DNA of 64,000 nt from contig NZ_CP087203.1 of NCBI RefSeq assembly GCF_026016325.1, positions 868,001-932,000 on the forward strand, read 5' to 3'. Positions 57,165-64,000 of this stretch are shown here, in pieces (position 1 is the first letter of the stretch; every line of letters starts with the position of its first letter). This DNA comes from Pseudomonas sp. B21-056 (lineage in GTDB: Bacteria; Pseudomonadota; Gammaproteobacteria; Pseudomonadales; Pseudomonadaceae). A program made the position numbers and the translations under genes. The notes beneath the pieces are model-generated. The model worked only from the letters and a program-made list of their open reading frames with translations, was not told the DNA's origin and did not search any database.

Positions 57165-57254
57165 TGTGGGAGCGAGCCTGCTCGCGATAGCGGTGTATCA
57201 GCCAACAACTCTGTTATCTGACACTCTGCAATCGCGAGCAGGCTCGCTCCCACA
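57165..57254. repeat. REP-type paired inverted repeat
   Basis: The 24-base unit at 57165-57188 and its exact reverse complement at 57231-57254 are separated by 42 bases. Arms and spacing match those at 8355-8444. It lies between fruA and the phosphatase gene. Confidence 0.9.
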
Positions 57255-57323
57255 ATGGTTTCTGCGGCGTTCATAAACGATTAACACGAGCATGCTCTAG
57301 TTTCCCCATTTGGGAGGAACACC

Positions 57324-58865
57324 ATGAGCGAATTCGACCTGGGCCGTCGCCGAGTGATGCAAGCCGTGGGGGCGGGGTTGTTGTTGCCGGGGTTGGCGCC
57401 GTCGGTGATTGCCTCGGTCAAGGACCGCCCTGTACTGACTGACGGTGTGCAGTCCGGTGACTTGCAGGGTGATCGGGTGATGGTCTGGAGTCGCAGCGAC
57501 CGTCCGGCGCGGATGGTGGTGGAATGGGACACCCGCAGTCGTTTCCACAACCCCCGGCGCTTTGTCTCGCCAGTGGCCGACAGCCGCAGCGACTTCACCG
57601 CCCGGGTCGAACTCACCGGCCTGCCGCCTGACCAGGCGATTTTCTACCGCGTACATTTAGAAGACGCCCAGAGCGGCGTTGCCAGTGAGCCCTGGTTGGG
57701 CCATTTGCGCAGCGCGCCGCAGATCAAGCGCAACATCCGTTTTGTCTGGAGCGGCGACACCGTCGGCCAGGGCTTCGGGATCAACCCGGACATCGGCGGC
57801 ATGCGCATCTATGAAGCCATGCGTCTGCGCCTACCGGATTTTTTCATCCACAGCGGCGACACCATCTACGCCGACGGCCCGGTGCCGGCACAGATCACCA
57901 CGGAAGGCGGGCGCATCTGGCGCAACCTCACCACCGAAGCCAAGAGCAAGGTGGCCGAGACGCTGGAGGAGTATCGCGGCAACTACCGCTACAACCTGAT
58001 GGACGAGAACGTGCGACGCTTCAACGCCGAAGTGCCGCAGATCTGGCAATGGGACGACCACGAGGTGGTCAACAACTGGTCGCCGGGCAAGCAACTGGAC
58101 GAGCGCTACCAGACCAAGGATATCGGCACCCTGGTGGGCCGTGCGCGGCAGGCCTGGCTGGAGTACGCGCCGATGCGCTTGCAGAAGGCCGACCAGGGCG
58201 GGCGGATCTACCGCAAGCTGAGTTATGGGCCGATGCTCGATGTATTCGTGCTCGACATGCGCAGCTACCGCGAAGCCAATGACGCCAACCTCGGCGCGGC
58301 CAAACCGTTCCTCGGTCGGGAGCAATTGGATTGGCTCAAGCGCGAGCTCAAGCAATCCCGTGCCCAATGGAAAATCATCGCCGCCGACATGCCCATCGGC
58401 CTGGGCGTGCCCGACGGCGAAGTCAGCCCCGGTGTGCCGCGCTGGGAAGCGGTCGCCAACGGTGACCCGGGCCAGGCCCAGGGGCGAGAAGTAGAGATCG
58501 CTGAACTGCTCGGCTACCTGCGCAAGCATCAGGTGCGCAACTACGTCTGGCTTACCGCTGACGTCCACTATTGCGCTGCTCACCACTACCACCCGGAACA
58601 GGCCGCGTTCCAGGATTTCGAGCCGTTCTGGGAGTTTGTCGCCGGACCGCTGAACGCCGGCAGCTTCGGGCCCAATGTCCTGGACAAGACCTTCGGCCCG
58701 GAAGTGGTGTTCCAGAAGGCACCTCCGGCCCAGAACACCTCGCCGTTTGCCGGCTACCAGTTCTTTGGCGAGGTGAACATCGACGGGCAGAGCGGGGAGA
58801 TGGGTGTGGTGTTGCGGGATCTGGAGGGTGTGGCGGTGTTTGAGAAGAAGCTGCAGCCGATCTGA
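57324..58865 (+). CDS. phoD: PhoD-family alkaline phosphatase
   Basis: Calcium/iron-dependent alkaline phosphatase or phosphodiesterase of the PhoD family, 513 residues, probably exported by Tat. The twin-arginine signal is LGRRRVMQAVGAGLLLPGLA (about 7-26). The metal-site motifs are WSGDTVGQG (about 149), FIHSGDTIYADG (Asp, about 174-185), WQWDDHEVVNNW (about 238-249) and LDMRSYR (about 309), ending VWLTADVHYCAAHHY (about 414-428). It is flanked by REP pairs on both sides and appears monocistronic. No Pho box could be assigned. Confidence 0.9.
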   Translation: MSEFDLGRRRVMQAVGAGLLLPGLAPSVIASVKDRPVLTDGVQSGDLQGDRVMVWSRSDRPARMVVEWDTRSRFHNPRRFVSPVADSRSDFTARVELTGLPPDQAIFYRVHLEDAQSGVASEPWLGHLRSAPQIKRNIRFVWSGDTVGQGFGINPDIGGMRIYEAMRLRLPDFFIHSGDTIYADGPVPAQITTEGGRIWRNLTTEAKSKVAETLEEYRGNYRYNLMDENVRRFNAEVPQIWQWDDHEVVNNWSPGKQLDERYQTKDIGTLVGRARQAWLEYAPMRLQKADQGGRIYRKLSYGPMLDVFVLDMRSYREANDANLGAAKPFLGREQLDWLKRELKQSRAQWKIIAADMPIGLGVPDGEVSPGVPRWEAVANGDPGQAQGREVEIAELLGYLRKHQVRNYVWLTADVHYCAAHHYHPEQAAFQDFEPFWEFVAGPLNAGSFGPNVLDKTFGPEVVFQKAPPAQNTSPFAGYQFFGEVNIDGQSGEMGVVLRDLEGVAVFEKKLQPI

Positions 58866-58887
58866 ATTCCAGCTGCACAACATCCCC

Positions 58888-58976
58888 TGTGGGAGCGAGC
58901 CTGCTCGCGATGCGGAGTGTCAGTCGACAAACATGGTGTCTGATACACCGCTATCGCGAGCAGGCTCGCTCCCACA
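58888..58976. repeat. REP-type paired inverted repeat
   Basis: The same 24-base unit at 58888-58911 and its reverse complement at 58953-58976 are separated by 41 bases. It lies between the convergent phoD and reductase genes. Confidence 0.9.
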
Positions 58977-58996
58977 GGGGGACATGGTGTGGTTGG

Positions 58997-61540
58997 TCAG
59001 TAAACGTCCCGCCGATACCGCCCCTGCTCGATCAACCGCTCCACTTCCTCGGCCCCCAGCACGTCGTTGAGCACCCGGTCCACCCCCGACGCCATGCCCT
59101 GCAAGCTGCCGCAGACATAGATCGCCGCCCCGTCGGCCAGCCATTGCTTGAGCAGCGCGGCGGATTCGCGCAGACGGTCCTGGACGTAGATTTTCTGATC
59201 CTGGTCCCGGGAGAACGCCAGGTCCAGGCGTTCCAGGTCGCCGGAGGTCACCCATTCCTGCAGCTCATCGCGGCAGTGGAAATCGTGTTCGCGCTGACGC
59301 TCGCCAAACAGCAGCCAATTACGCTGCGGGCCTTCGGCGACACGGGCCTTGAGCAGGCTGCGCAGGCCCGCCAGGCCGGTGCCGTTGCCGAGCAGGACCA
59401 TCGGCACGCCCTGGGGCGGCAGGTGAAAGCCGCTGTTGCGCCGCACCCGCAGGCTGATGGCGCTGCCCGGCGGGGCATGTTCGGTGAGCCAGCCGGAGCC
59501 GATGCCCAGGCTGCCGTCGGCGTGGCGTTCCTGGCGCACGATCAGTTCCAGCACGCCGTCGGCCGGGATCGAGGCGATGGAATATTCGCGCATCGCCAGC
59601 GGCGCCAGAGCGTCCAGCAACGCCTGGGCATGCAGGCCCACCAGATGGGCACGGTTTTCTGGCAACTGACGGGTAGCCAGAGCCTGATAGAGGTCCTGAG
59701 GCAAACCATCGACCTGTACGCGAGCGTTGCCGGCGATGCCCAGGCCATCGAGGAAATGCTCGATGGCCCACAGGTCATTACGCGGCAACACTTCCACCAG
59801 ATCGCCGGCCAGCCAACTGCTCGGGCCCGGGGCGCTGAGGCCGAGCAGGTAGACGCCCGAGCCGCTGCTGTCGGGGTTGAGCAAGGTGCGCCGGTCCAGC
59901 GTCCAGTGTTCGAAATCAGGGGCCTTCCAGGTGTCCACCGGCGCCTGGCCAGTCAGTTCGGCCAGTTGCTGTTGCCAATGACGCAAGGCGTAAGGATCGC
60001 CACTGTCGACTTCCACCGGGGCGAACAGGGTCTTGCCGCCGTGCTCCGCCAGCCAGGCGTGCAGGCGCCGGGCGAAACCGCAGAAGTTCTCGTACTGGCG
60101 GTCCCCCAGCCCCAGCACCGAGTACTGCAAGCGCTCCAGGCCCAAGGGGCGACCCAGTACTTTGCGTTCGAAACCCCGGGCGCTGTCCGGCCCTTCGCCG
60201 TCGCCAAAGGTGCTGACCACAAACAAGGCGTGGGTGGAATTGCTCAGGTCCTGCTCGCTGACGCCGGCCAGTGGCCGGACGTTCACCGGCAGCCCTGCGG
60301 CCTGGAGCTGGCCGGCGGTCTGCCACGCCAGTTGTTCGGCAAAGCCGCTCTGGCTGGCAAAACCGATCAGCCATGCCGGTGCGTCGCCGTGGTTGGCGGC
60401 CAGTTCCTGCCGCGCCTGCCGGACCTGACGCTTCTTGCGACGACGGTCCAGGTACAGCAGCCAGCCGGTGATGAAGAACAGCGGCATGGTCAGTGCAGCG
60501 ATCGTCACCAGGATCCGCCCGATCAGGCCGAAATAGCTGCCGACGTGCAGGGCGTAGACACTGGTCAGCAGTTGCGCCTTGAGGCTCTTGTCGCTGTAGC
60601 GGCTGTGGCGGCTGACGACGCCGGTGGCCGGGTCGAGGATGATCTGGTTCAGCGCCCGGTCATGGGGCGAATTCTTCAGCAGGTAGAACACGGTCGCCGG
60701 TTGCCCGGCCACCGGCGGCATACGCACATTGTAGGAGGCCAGGTCCGGGCCGGCGGCGCTGTAGATGCTGCTCCACATGGCCCGATAGTCGGCCACTGGC
60801 GGCGGGCCGTCAGGCACGGGGCCGCGGTTGCGCACCCGTTCTTCCTTTGGTGAGTCGGAGAGCAGGCGGGTCACGCCTTTGTTGTACCAGTCGTAGGACC
60901 AGGTCAGCCCGGTCAGGGCTGCCAGCAGGTAGAACGCCAGGCACCAGGTACCGGCCACCGAATGCAGGTCCCAATTGAAACTGCGGCCTTTCTTCCTCCA
61001 GTCGAGGGTCAGCCAGGCACGCCAGTTCCTCCACTGGCGTGGCCAACGCAGGTACAGCCCGGACAGGCAGAAAAACACCAGGATCAATGTGCAGGCCCCG
61101 GTGATCTGCCGGCCCACGTCCTCCAGGGCCAGGATACGGTGCAGCTTGAGCATCAGGCCGAAGAAGTCCTGGCCCACCACATCGCCCATGAACTGAGCGT
61201 TGTACGGGTTGAAATAGCGCATGGCCCCGCGCTTTTCCCCGGGGGGCGCGGCGAAGATCGCCCGTGCGGCGTTGCCGCTGTCGGTCTCGACCCAGAGCAT
61301 GGCGACGGTCTTGCCGGCGGCGGCCTCGATCTGTTCTACCAGTTCGGCGGGCGGCAGGACGCCGGCCGGTTGTTTCTCCACCCTCAGCACCTGCGGGTTC
61401 AGCGCCCGCAGGATCTCGTCCTGGAACGACACCGCGGTACCGGTAATGCCCATAAATGCCAGGACCAGCCCGGCACTGATGCCGAAAAACCAGTGCAACT
61501 GGAACAGGGTTTTCTTCAACACGTCGCCCGCCTTGTTCAT
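58997..61540 (-). CDS. PepSY-domain flavodoxin/FAD reductase (PiuB-like)
   Basis: Inner-membrane oxidoreductase, 847 residues, resembling P. aeruginosa PiuB and sulfite-reductase flavoprotein-type ferric reductases. The N-terminal half has four membrane helices (first at about 15-37) with PepSY-associated features. The C-terminal half holds a flavodoxin-like domain (about 390-530, [23 protein letters not shown]) and a FAD/NADPH reductase domain with [15 protein letters not shown] and [19 protein letters not shown], ending YRRDVY. It probably reduces ferric siderophore iron after uptake. The piuA-like receptor lies upstream on the same strand, but the hairpin and terminator between them suggest separate control. 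Confidence 0.87.
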   Translation of the reverse strand: MNKAGDVLKKTLFQLHWFFGISAGLVLAFMGITGTAVSFQDEILRALNPQVLRVEKQPAGVLPPAELVEQIEAAAGKTVAMLWVETDSGNAARAIFAAPPGEKRGAMRYFNPYNAQFMGDVVGQDFFGLMLKLHRILALEDVGRQITGACTLILVFFCLSGLYLRWPRQWRNWRAWLTLDWRKKGRSFNWDLHSVAGTWCLAFYLLAALTGLTWSYDWYNKGVTRLLSDSPKEERVRNRGPVPDGPPPVADYRAMWSSIYSAAGPDLASYNVRMPPVAGQPATVFYLLKNSPHDRALNQIILDPATGVVSRHSRYSDKSLKAQLLTSVYALHVGSYFGLIGRILVTIAALTMPLFFITGWLLYLDRRRKKRQVRQARQELAANHGDAPAWLIGFASQSGFAEQLAWQTAGQLQAAGLPVNVRPLAGVSEQDLSNSTHALFVVSTFGDGEGPDSARGFERKVLGRPLGLERLQYSVLGLGDRQYENFCGFARRLHAWLAEHGGKTLFAPVEVDSGDPYALRHWQQQLAELTGQAPVDTWKAPDFEHWTLDRRTLLNPDSSGSGVYLLGLSAPGPSSWLAGDLVEVLPRNDLWAIEHFLDGLGIAGNARVQVDGLPQDLYQALATRQLPENRAHLVGLHAQALLDALAPLAMREYSIASIPADGVLELIVRQERHADGSLGIGSGWLTEHAPPGSAISLRVRRNSGFHLPPQGVPMVLLGNGTGLAGLRSLLKARVAEGPQRNWLLFGERQREHDFHCRDELQEWVTSGDLERLDLAFSRDQDQKIYVQDRLRESAALLKQWLADGAAIYVCGSLQGMASGVDRVLNDVLGAEEVERLIEQGRYRRDVY

Positions 61541-61605
61541 TCATTACTGTTCATCACGGCGTGCATTATGCCGTGTGTTATCGAGAAGCATTCATAAACA
61601 CACAT

Positions 61606-61639
61606 AAAAGCCCCGCTCATGAAGATGAGCGAGGCTTTT
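61606..61639 (-). terminator. Terminator between the receptor and reductase genes
   Basis: AAAAGCCCCGCTCAT pairs with ATGAGCGAGGCTTTT (one bulged mismatch), a strong stem ending in four T on the minus strand. It probably ends the receptor transcript before the reductase gene. Confidence 0.82.
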
Positions 61640-61674
61640 CAATGTCCCGACAACTGGGTGTCGAGCACATTACT

Positions 61675-61805
61675 TGTGGCGAGGGGATTTATCCCCGCTG
61701 GGCTGCGAAGCAGTCCCAAAGCAGCAACTCAATTTTCCTGACACACCGAGTTGCCTGGTTTCAGGTCTGCTTCGCAGCCCAGCGGGGATAAATCCCCTCG
61801 CCACA
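61675..61805. repeat. Long perfect inverted repeat (39-base arms)
   Basis: Arms 61675-61713 and 61767-61805 are exact reverse complements over 39 bases, separated by 53 bases. The arms begin TGTGGCGAGGGGATTTATCC. It is a different intergenic repeat family from the TGTGGGAGCGAGCC units and lies just after the receptor stop codon. Confidence 0.92.
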
Positions 61806-61824
61806 GGGGCGGGTCAGTTTCCGA

Positions 61825-64000
61825 TCAGAAATGGAAGTTGGTACTCAACAACGCGGTACGTCCCGCCGCCTGGTTGGCGAAGTGGTTTCCGAGCGCCTTG
61901 TCGTAATAAGTTTCGTCGGTCAGGTTCTGTACGTTGAGTTGCAGGTCCAGGTGCTTGCTGACCTTGTAGGCGGCCATGGCGTCGTAGCGCACGTAGGAGT
62001 CGACCATGGTGGTGTTGGCGACGTTGCCGAACACGTCGTCGACATAGAAGGCGCCGCCGCCAATACTCAGCTTCGACGTGAGTGCGTAGGTGGTCCAGAC
62101 ACTCGCGCTGTTCTTCGGCGTGTTCGGCAACTGGTTGCCATTGGTGACGCTCAACGGGCCGCCATCGACCTGTTCGCTGTCCAGGTAGCTGTAGCCGGCG
62201 AACACTTGCCATTTCTCGGTGATCTTGCCGCTGGCCGACAGTTCGAGGCCGTCGACACGGGTCTTGCCGGCATTCTCATAAGTCGTGGTATCGACCTGGA
62301 CCCGGGCGTTCTCTTTTTCGGTGCGAAAGACCGCCGCGGTCAGCGAGAGGCGGTTGTCGAGCAGGTCCCACTTGGTGCCGATCTCGTAGTTCTTGGTGGT
62401 TTCCGGCTCCATGTCGCTTGCCAGCAGGTTGCCGTTACGGTCCGGCGTGCCGCCCAGCGGATTGCCTTCCTGGCCTTCGCCGACCATGTTGCCGGGCGGT
62501 GTGGCCGAAGTGGCATAGGACGCGTAGATGCTGCCGTTGTCGGCCGGTTTCCAGACCAGGCCCAACTGGCCGGTGATGAATTCGCTGACATCGTCGCCCT
62601 TGGACGTGGTGGTGCCGGCGGCGTTGTAGGTTTTGTACTGCGTGTCGAAATGATCGTAGCGCAGGCCCATGTTCACCAGCCACTGCGGCGTCAGCTCCAG
62701 GGTGTCGAACGCATAGAGCGCACGGGTGACGCTGGTGGTGTCGGTGCCGGCGTAGTTGCGGGCGATGGTGCCGCTCCACGGATCATCCGGGTTCGGGTTG
62801 GACAGCGAGGTGCAGTTGAAGCCACTCGACGCGCCGATCATCGACGGGGTGCAGTTGGTGTTCGCGGCGGCGGTGCCCGGTACGGTGTCGGTGTTGACGG
62901 AGTAGGAGGATTTTTCACCTTTCTCGCGGCTCAGCTCGATGCCGGTGGAGAAGCTGTTCTTGAACCCGGCGACGTAGAAATCACCGAACAGGTCGGTCTG
63001 GTTGGTGGTGGTGTCGACGTTACTGACCCGGGTATTGACCCGGCGCCAGACGGAACCGTTGTTGACGTTGCCCTTGCTGTCATCGGGTTGGGTCAGGATG
63101 TAGTCCTGCATGCTGGAGCCGTGGCGCAGGGTGTTCTTGACGGTCAGCGCATCGCTCAGATCGTGCTCGATGGCGAAGGTCGCCGTGTCGACACGGGTCT
63201 TGCGGAAGTCGCGGTCGGTGAGGCCATAGAAGTTGCTGCTGTCGCCGCCGTCGTTGGGCTTGCCCGGGTTGGACTTGGTACGGTCGGCGGTAAGGCCCGA
63301 GGCTGGCATGCTGTAAGGGATGCCCGAGTCCGGCAGGTCGTTGCTTTCGAGATGGTAGTAATCGAGGTTGACCCGGGTGTCCGTGCCGAGGCCGAACGCC
63401 AGCGATGGCGCGATGCCCCAACGGTCGTTATTGACCTTGTCGCGACCGGCGACGTTGTTTTCGTGGCTCATCAGGTTGAGACGGCCGGCGGCGCTGTCGC
63501 TGAACTGATAATTGCCATCCAGGGTGTAGCGCTGGGTCTGGTCCGAGCCCCAGGTGAAGCCACCGTCGAGGGTGTCGCCCAGGTGTGCCTTCTTGCTCAC
63601 CAGGTTGATGGTGCCGCCTGCTGCGCCACGACCACCGATGGCCGAGTTCGGGCCTTTGCTGACTTCAATGGATTCAATGGCGAAGATTTCGCGGCTTTGC
63701 GAACCGGTGTCGCGCATGCCATCCAGGTAGGTGTCGCCCTGGGCATCGAAGCCGCGGATGAATGGACGGTCCCCCTGGGGGTTGCCGCCTTCTCCGGCGC
63801 CGAAGGTAATGCCCGGCACGGTGCGCAGGGCATCCTGCATATTGAGCGCGCCGGTGTCCTTGAGCACTTGCTGGGGGATGACGGTCACCGAGCGTGGGGT
63901 ATCCACCAGCGGTGCGGTGTATTTCGGGGAAGAGGCTTTTTCGACCTGATAGGACGTCGTGTCCTGGGCTTCACCGGTGATGCTGGTGGCATCCAGGGAA
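61825..64000 (-). CDS. TonB-dependent siderophore receptor (PiuA/Fiu-like), 5' end beyond window
   Basis: Outer-membrane TonB-dependent receptor for catecholate-type ferric siderophores. The frame is open from the right edge, so the signal peptide and any start are outside; about 724 codons are visible. The plug domain has TPRSVTVIPQQVLKDTGALNMQDAL, GDRPFIRGFDAQGDTYLDGMRDTG and KGPNSAIGGRGAAGGTINLVSK. The 22-stranded barrel follows, ending QNLTDETYYDKALGNHF and the terminal aromatic FHF. The plug motifs, the barrel and the neighbouring reductase resemble the piuA-piuB locus of P. aeruginosa. The ligand is inferred, not shown; Fur probably represses it. Confidence 0.9.
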   Translation of the reverse strand, partial: SLDATSITGEAQDTTSYQVEKASSPKYTAPLVDTPRSVTVIPQQVLKDTGALNMQDALRTVPGITFGAGEGGNPQGDRPFIRGFDAQGDTYLDGMRDTGSQSREIFAIESIEVSKGPNSAIGGRGAAGGTINLVSKKAHLGDTLDGGFTWGSDQTQRYTLDGNYQFSDSAAGRLNLMSHENNVAGRDKVNNDRWGIAPSLAFGLGTDTRVNLDYYHLESNDLPDSGIPYSMPASGLTADRTKSNPGKPNDGGDSSNFYGLTDRDFRKTRVDTATFAIEHDLSDALTVKNTLRHGSSMQDYILTQPDDSKGNVNNGSVWRRVNTRVSNVDTTTNQTDLFGDFYVAGFKNSFSTGIELSREKGEKSSYSVNTDTVPGTAAANTNCTPSMIGASSGFNCTSLSNPNPDDPWSGTIARNYAGTDTTSVTRALYAFDTLELTPQWLVNMGLRYDHFDTQYKTYNAAGTTTSKGDDVSEFITGQLGLVWKPADNGSIYASYATSATPPGNMVGEGQEGNPLGGTPDRNGNLLASDMEPETTKNYEIGTKWDLLDNRLSLTAAVFRTEKENARVQVDTTTYENAGKTRVDGLELSASGKITEKWQVFAGYSYLDSEQVDGGPLSVTNGNQLPNTPKNSASVWTTYALTSKLSIGGGAFYVDDVFGNVANTTMVDSYVRYDAMAAYKVSKHLDLQLNVQNLTDETYYDKALGNHFANQAAGRTALLSTNFHF

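Noticed and set aside
61541..61605. Possible Fur box upstream of the reductase gene
   Set aside because: The AT-rich stretch does not match the GATAAT-repeat pattern well enough to call.

Overview
The window reads as a piece of a Pseudomonas chromosome, most likely of the P. fluorescens group. The GC-rich coding, the LldR and Cra operator sequences, the fused fruB-fruK-fruA locus, the paired REP-type repeats and the gene order fur-recN-grpE-dnaK-dnaJ-dapB-carA-carB-greA-yhbY-rlmE-ftsH-folP-glmM-tpiA-secG-tRNAs-rimP-nusA-infB-rbfA-truB-rpsO-pnp all point there. Almost every base is accounted for by conserved chromosomal genes. I see no prophage, transposase, integrase, CRISPR array or secretion system.

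Layout. (1) 1-8333: a lactate-utilisation locus. LldR is divergent from lldP-lutA-lutB-lutC-dld, with a perfect palindromic operator between them; dld runs off the left edge. (2) 8462-14044: smpB, an NSS-type sodium symporter, ratA-rnfH, bamE, fur, and recN with a LexA box. (3) 14205-19098: the heat-shock genes grpE, dnaK and dnaJ, with sigma-32 promoters before grpE and dnaK, then dapB. (4) 19099-31331: carA with an attenuator-like leader, carB-greA, a small membrane protein, yhbY divergent from rlmE, then ftsH-folP-glmM-tpiA-secG. (5) 31354-40479: tRNA-Leu and initiator tRNA-Met, a terminator-rich leader, then the translation/RNA block rimP-nusA-infB-rbfA-truB-rpsO-pnp. (6) 40604-46658: a tRNA-Thr-like gene without an encoded CCA, a secreted coiled-coil protein with a 39-residue tandem repeat, a small acidic protein, nadC, a DUF1631 protein, and ampD-ampE. 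(7) 46659-50285: a chemoreceptor, repeat-rich intergenic DNA and a TatD nuclease. (8) 50289-57135: the Cra/FruR-controlled fructose PTS. (9) 57165-64000: a PhoD phosphatase between two REP pairs, then a PepSY-flavodoxin reductase and a TonB-dependent siderophore receptor (piuB/piuA-like) that runs off the right edge.

Functional links. LldP imports lactate; LutABC and Dld oxidise the L and D isomers to pyruvate. GrpE, DnaK and DnaJ form one chaperone machine, and RimP, NusA, IF2, RbfA, TruB, S15 and PNPase form one translation/RNA-turnover module. FruB, FruA and FruK import and phosphorylate fructose to fructose-1,6-bisphosphate under Cra. The receptor and reductase suit uptake of ferric catecholate and release of its iron.

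No clearly new biological system is visible. The best leads are regulatory or structural: the carA leader with a candidate Arg-Arg peptide, two hairpins between lldP and lutA, the degenerate tRNA-Thr(CGT), the repeat-bearing coiled-coil protein, and a structured 380-base repeat element bracketed by REP units.
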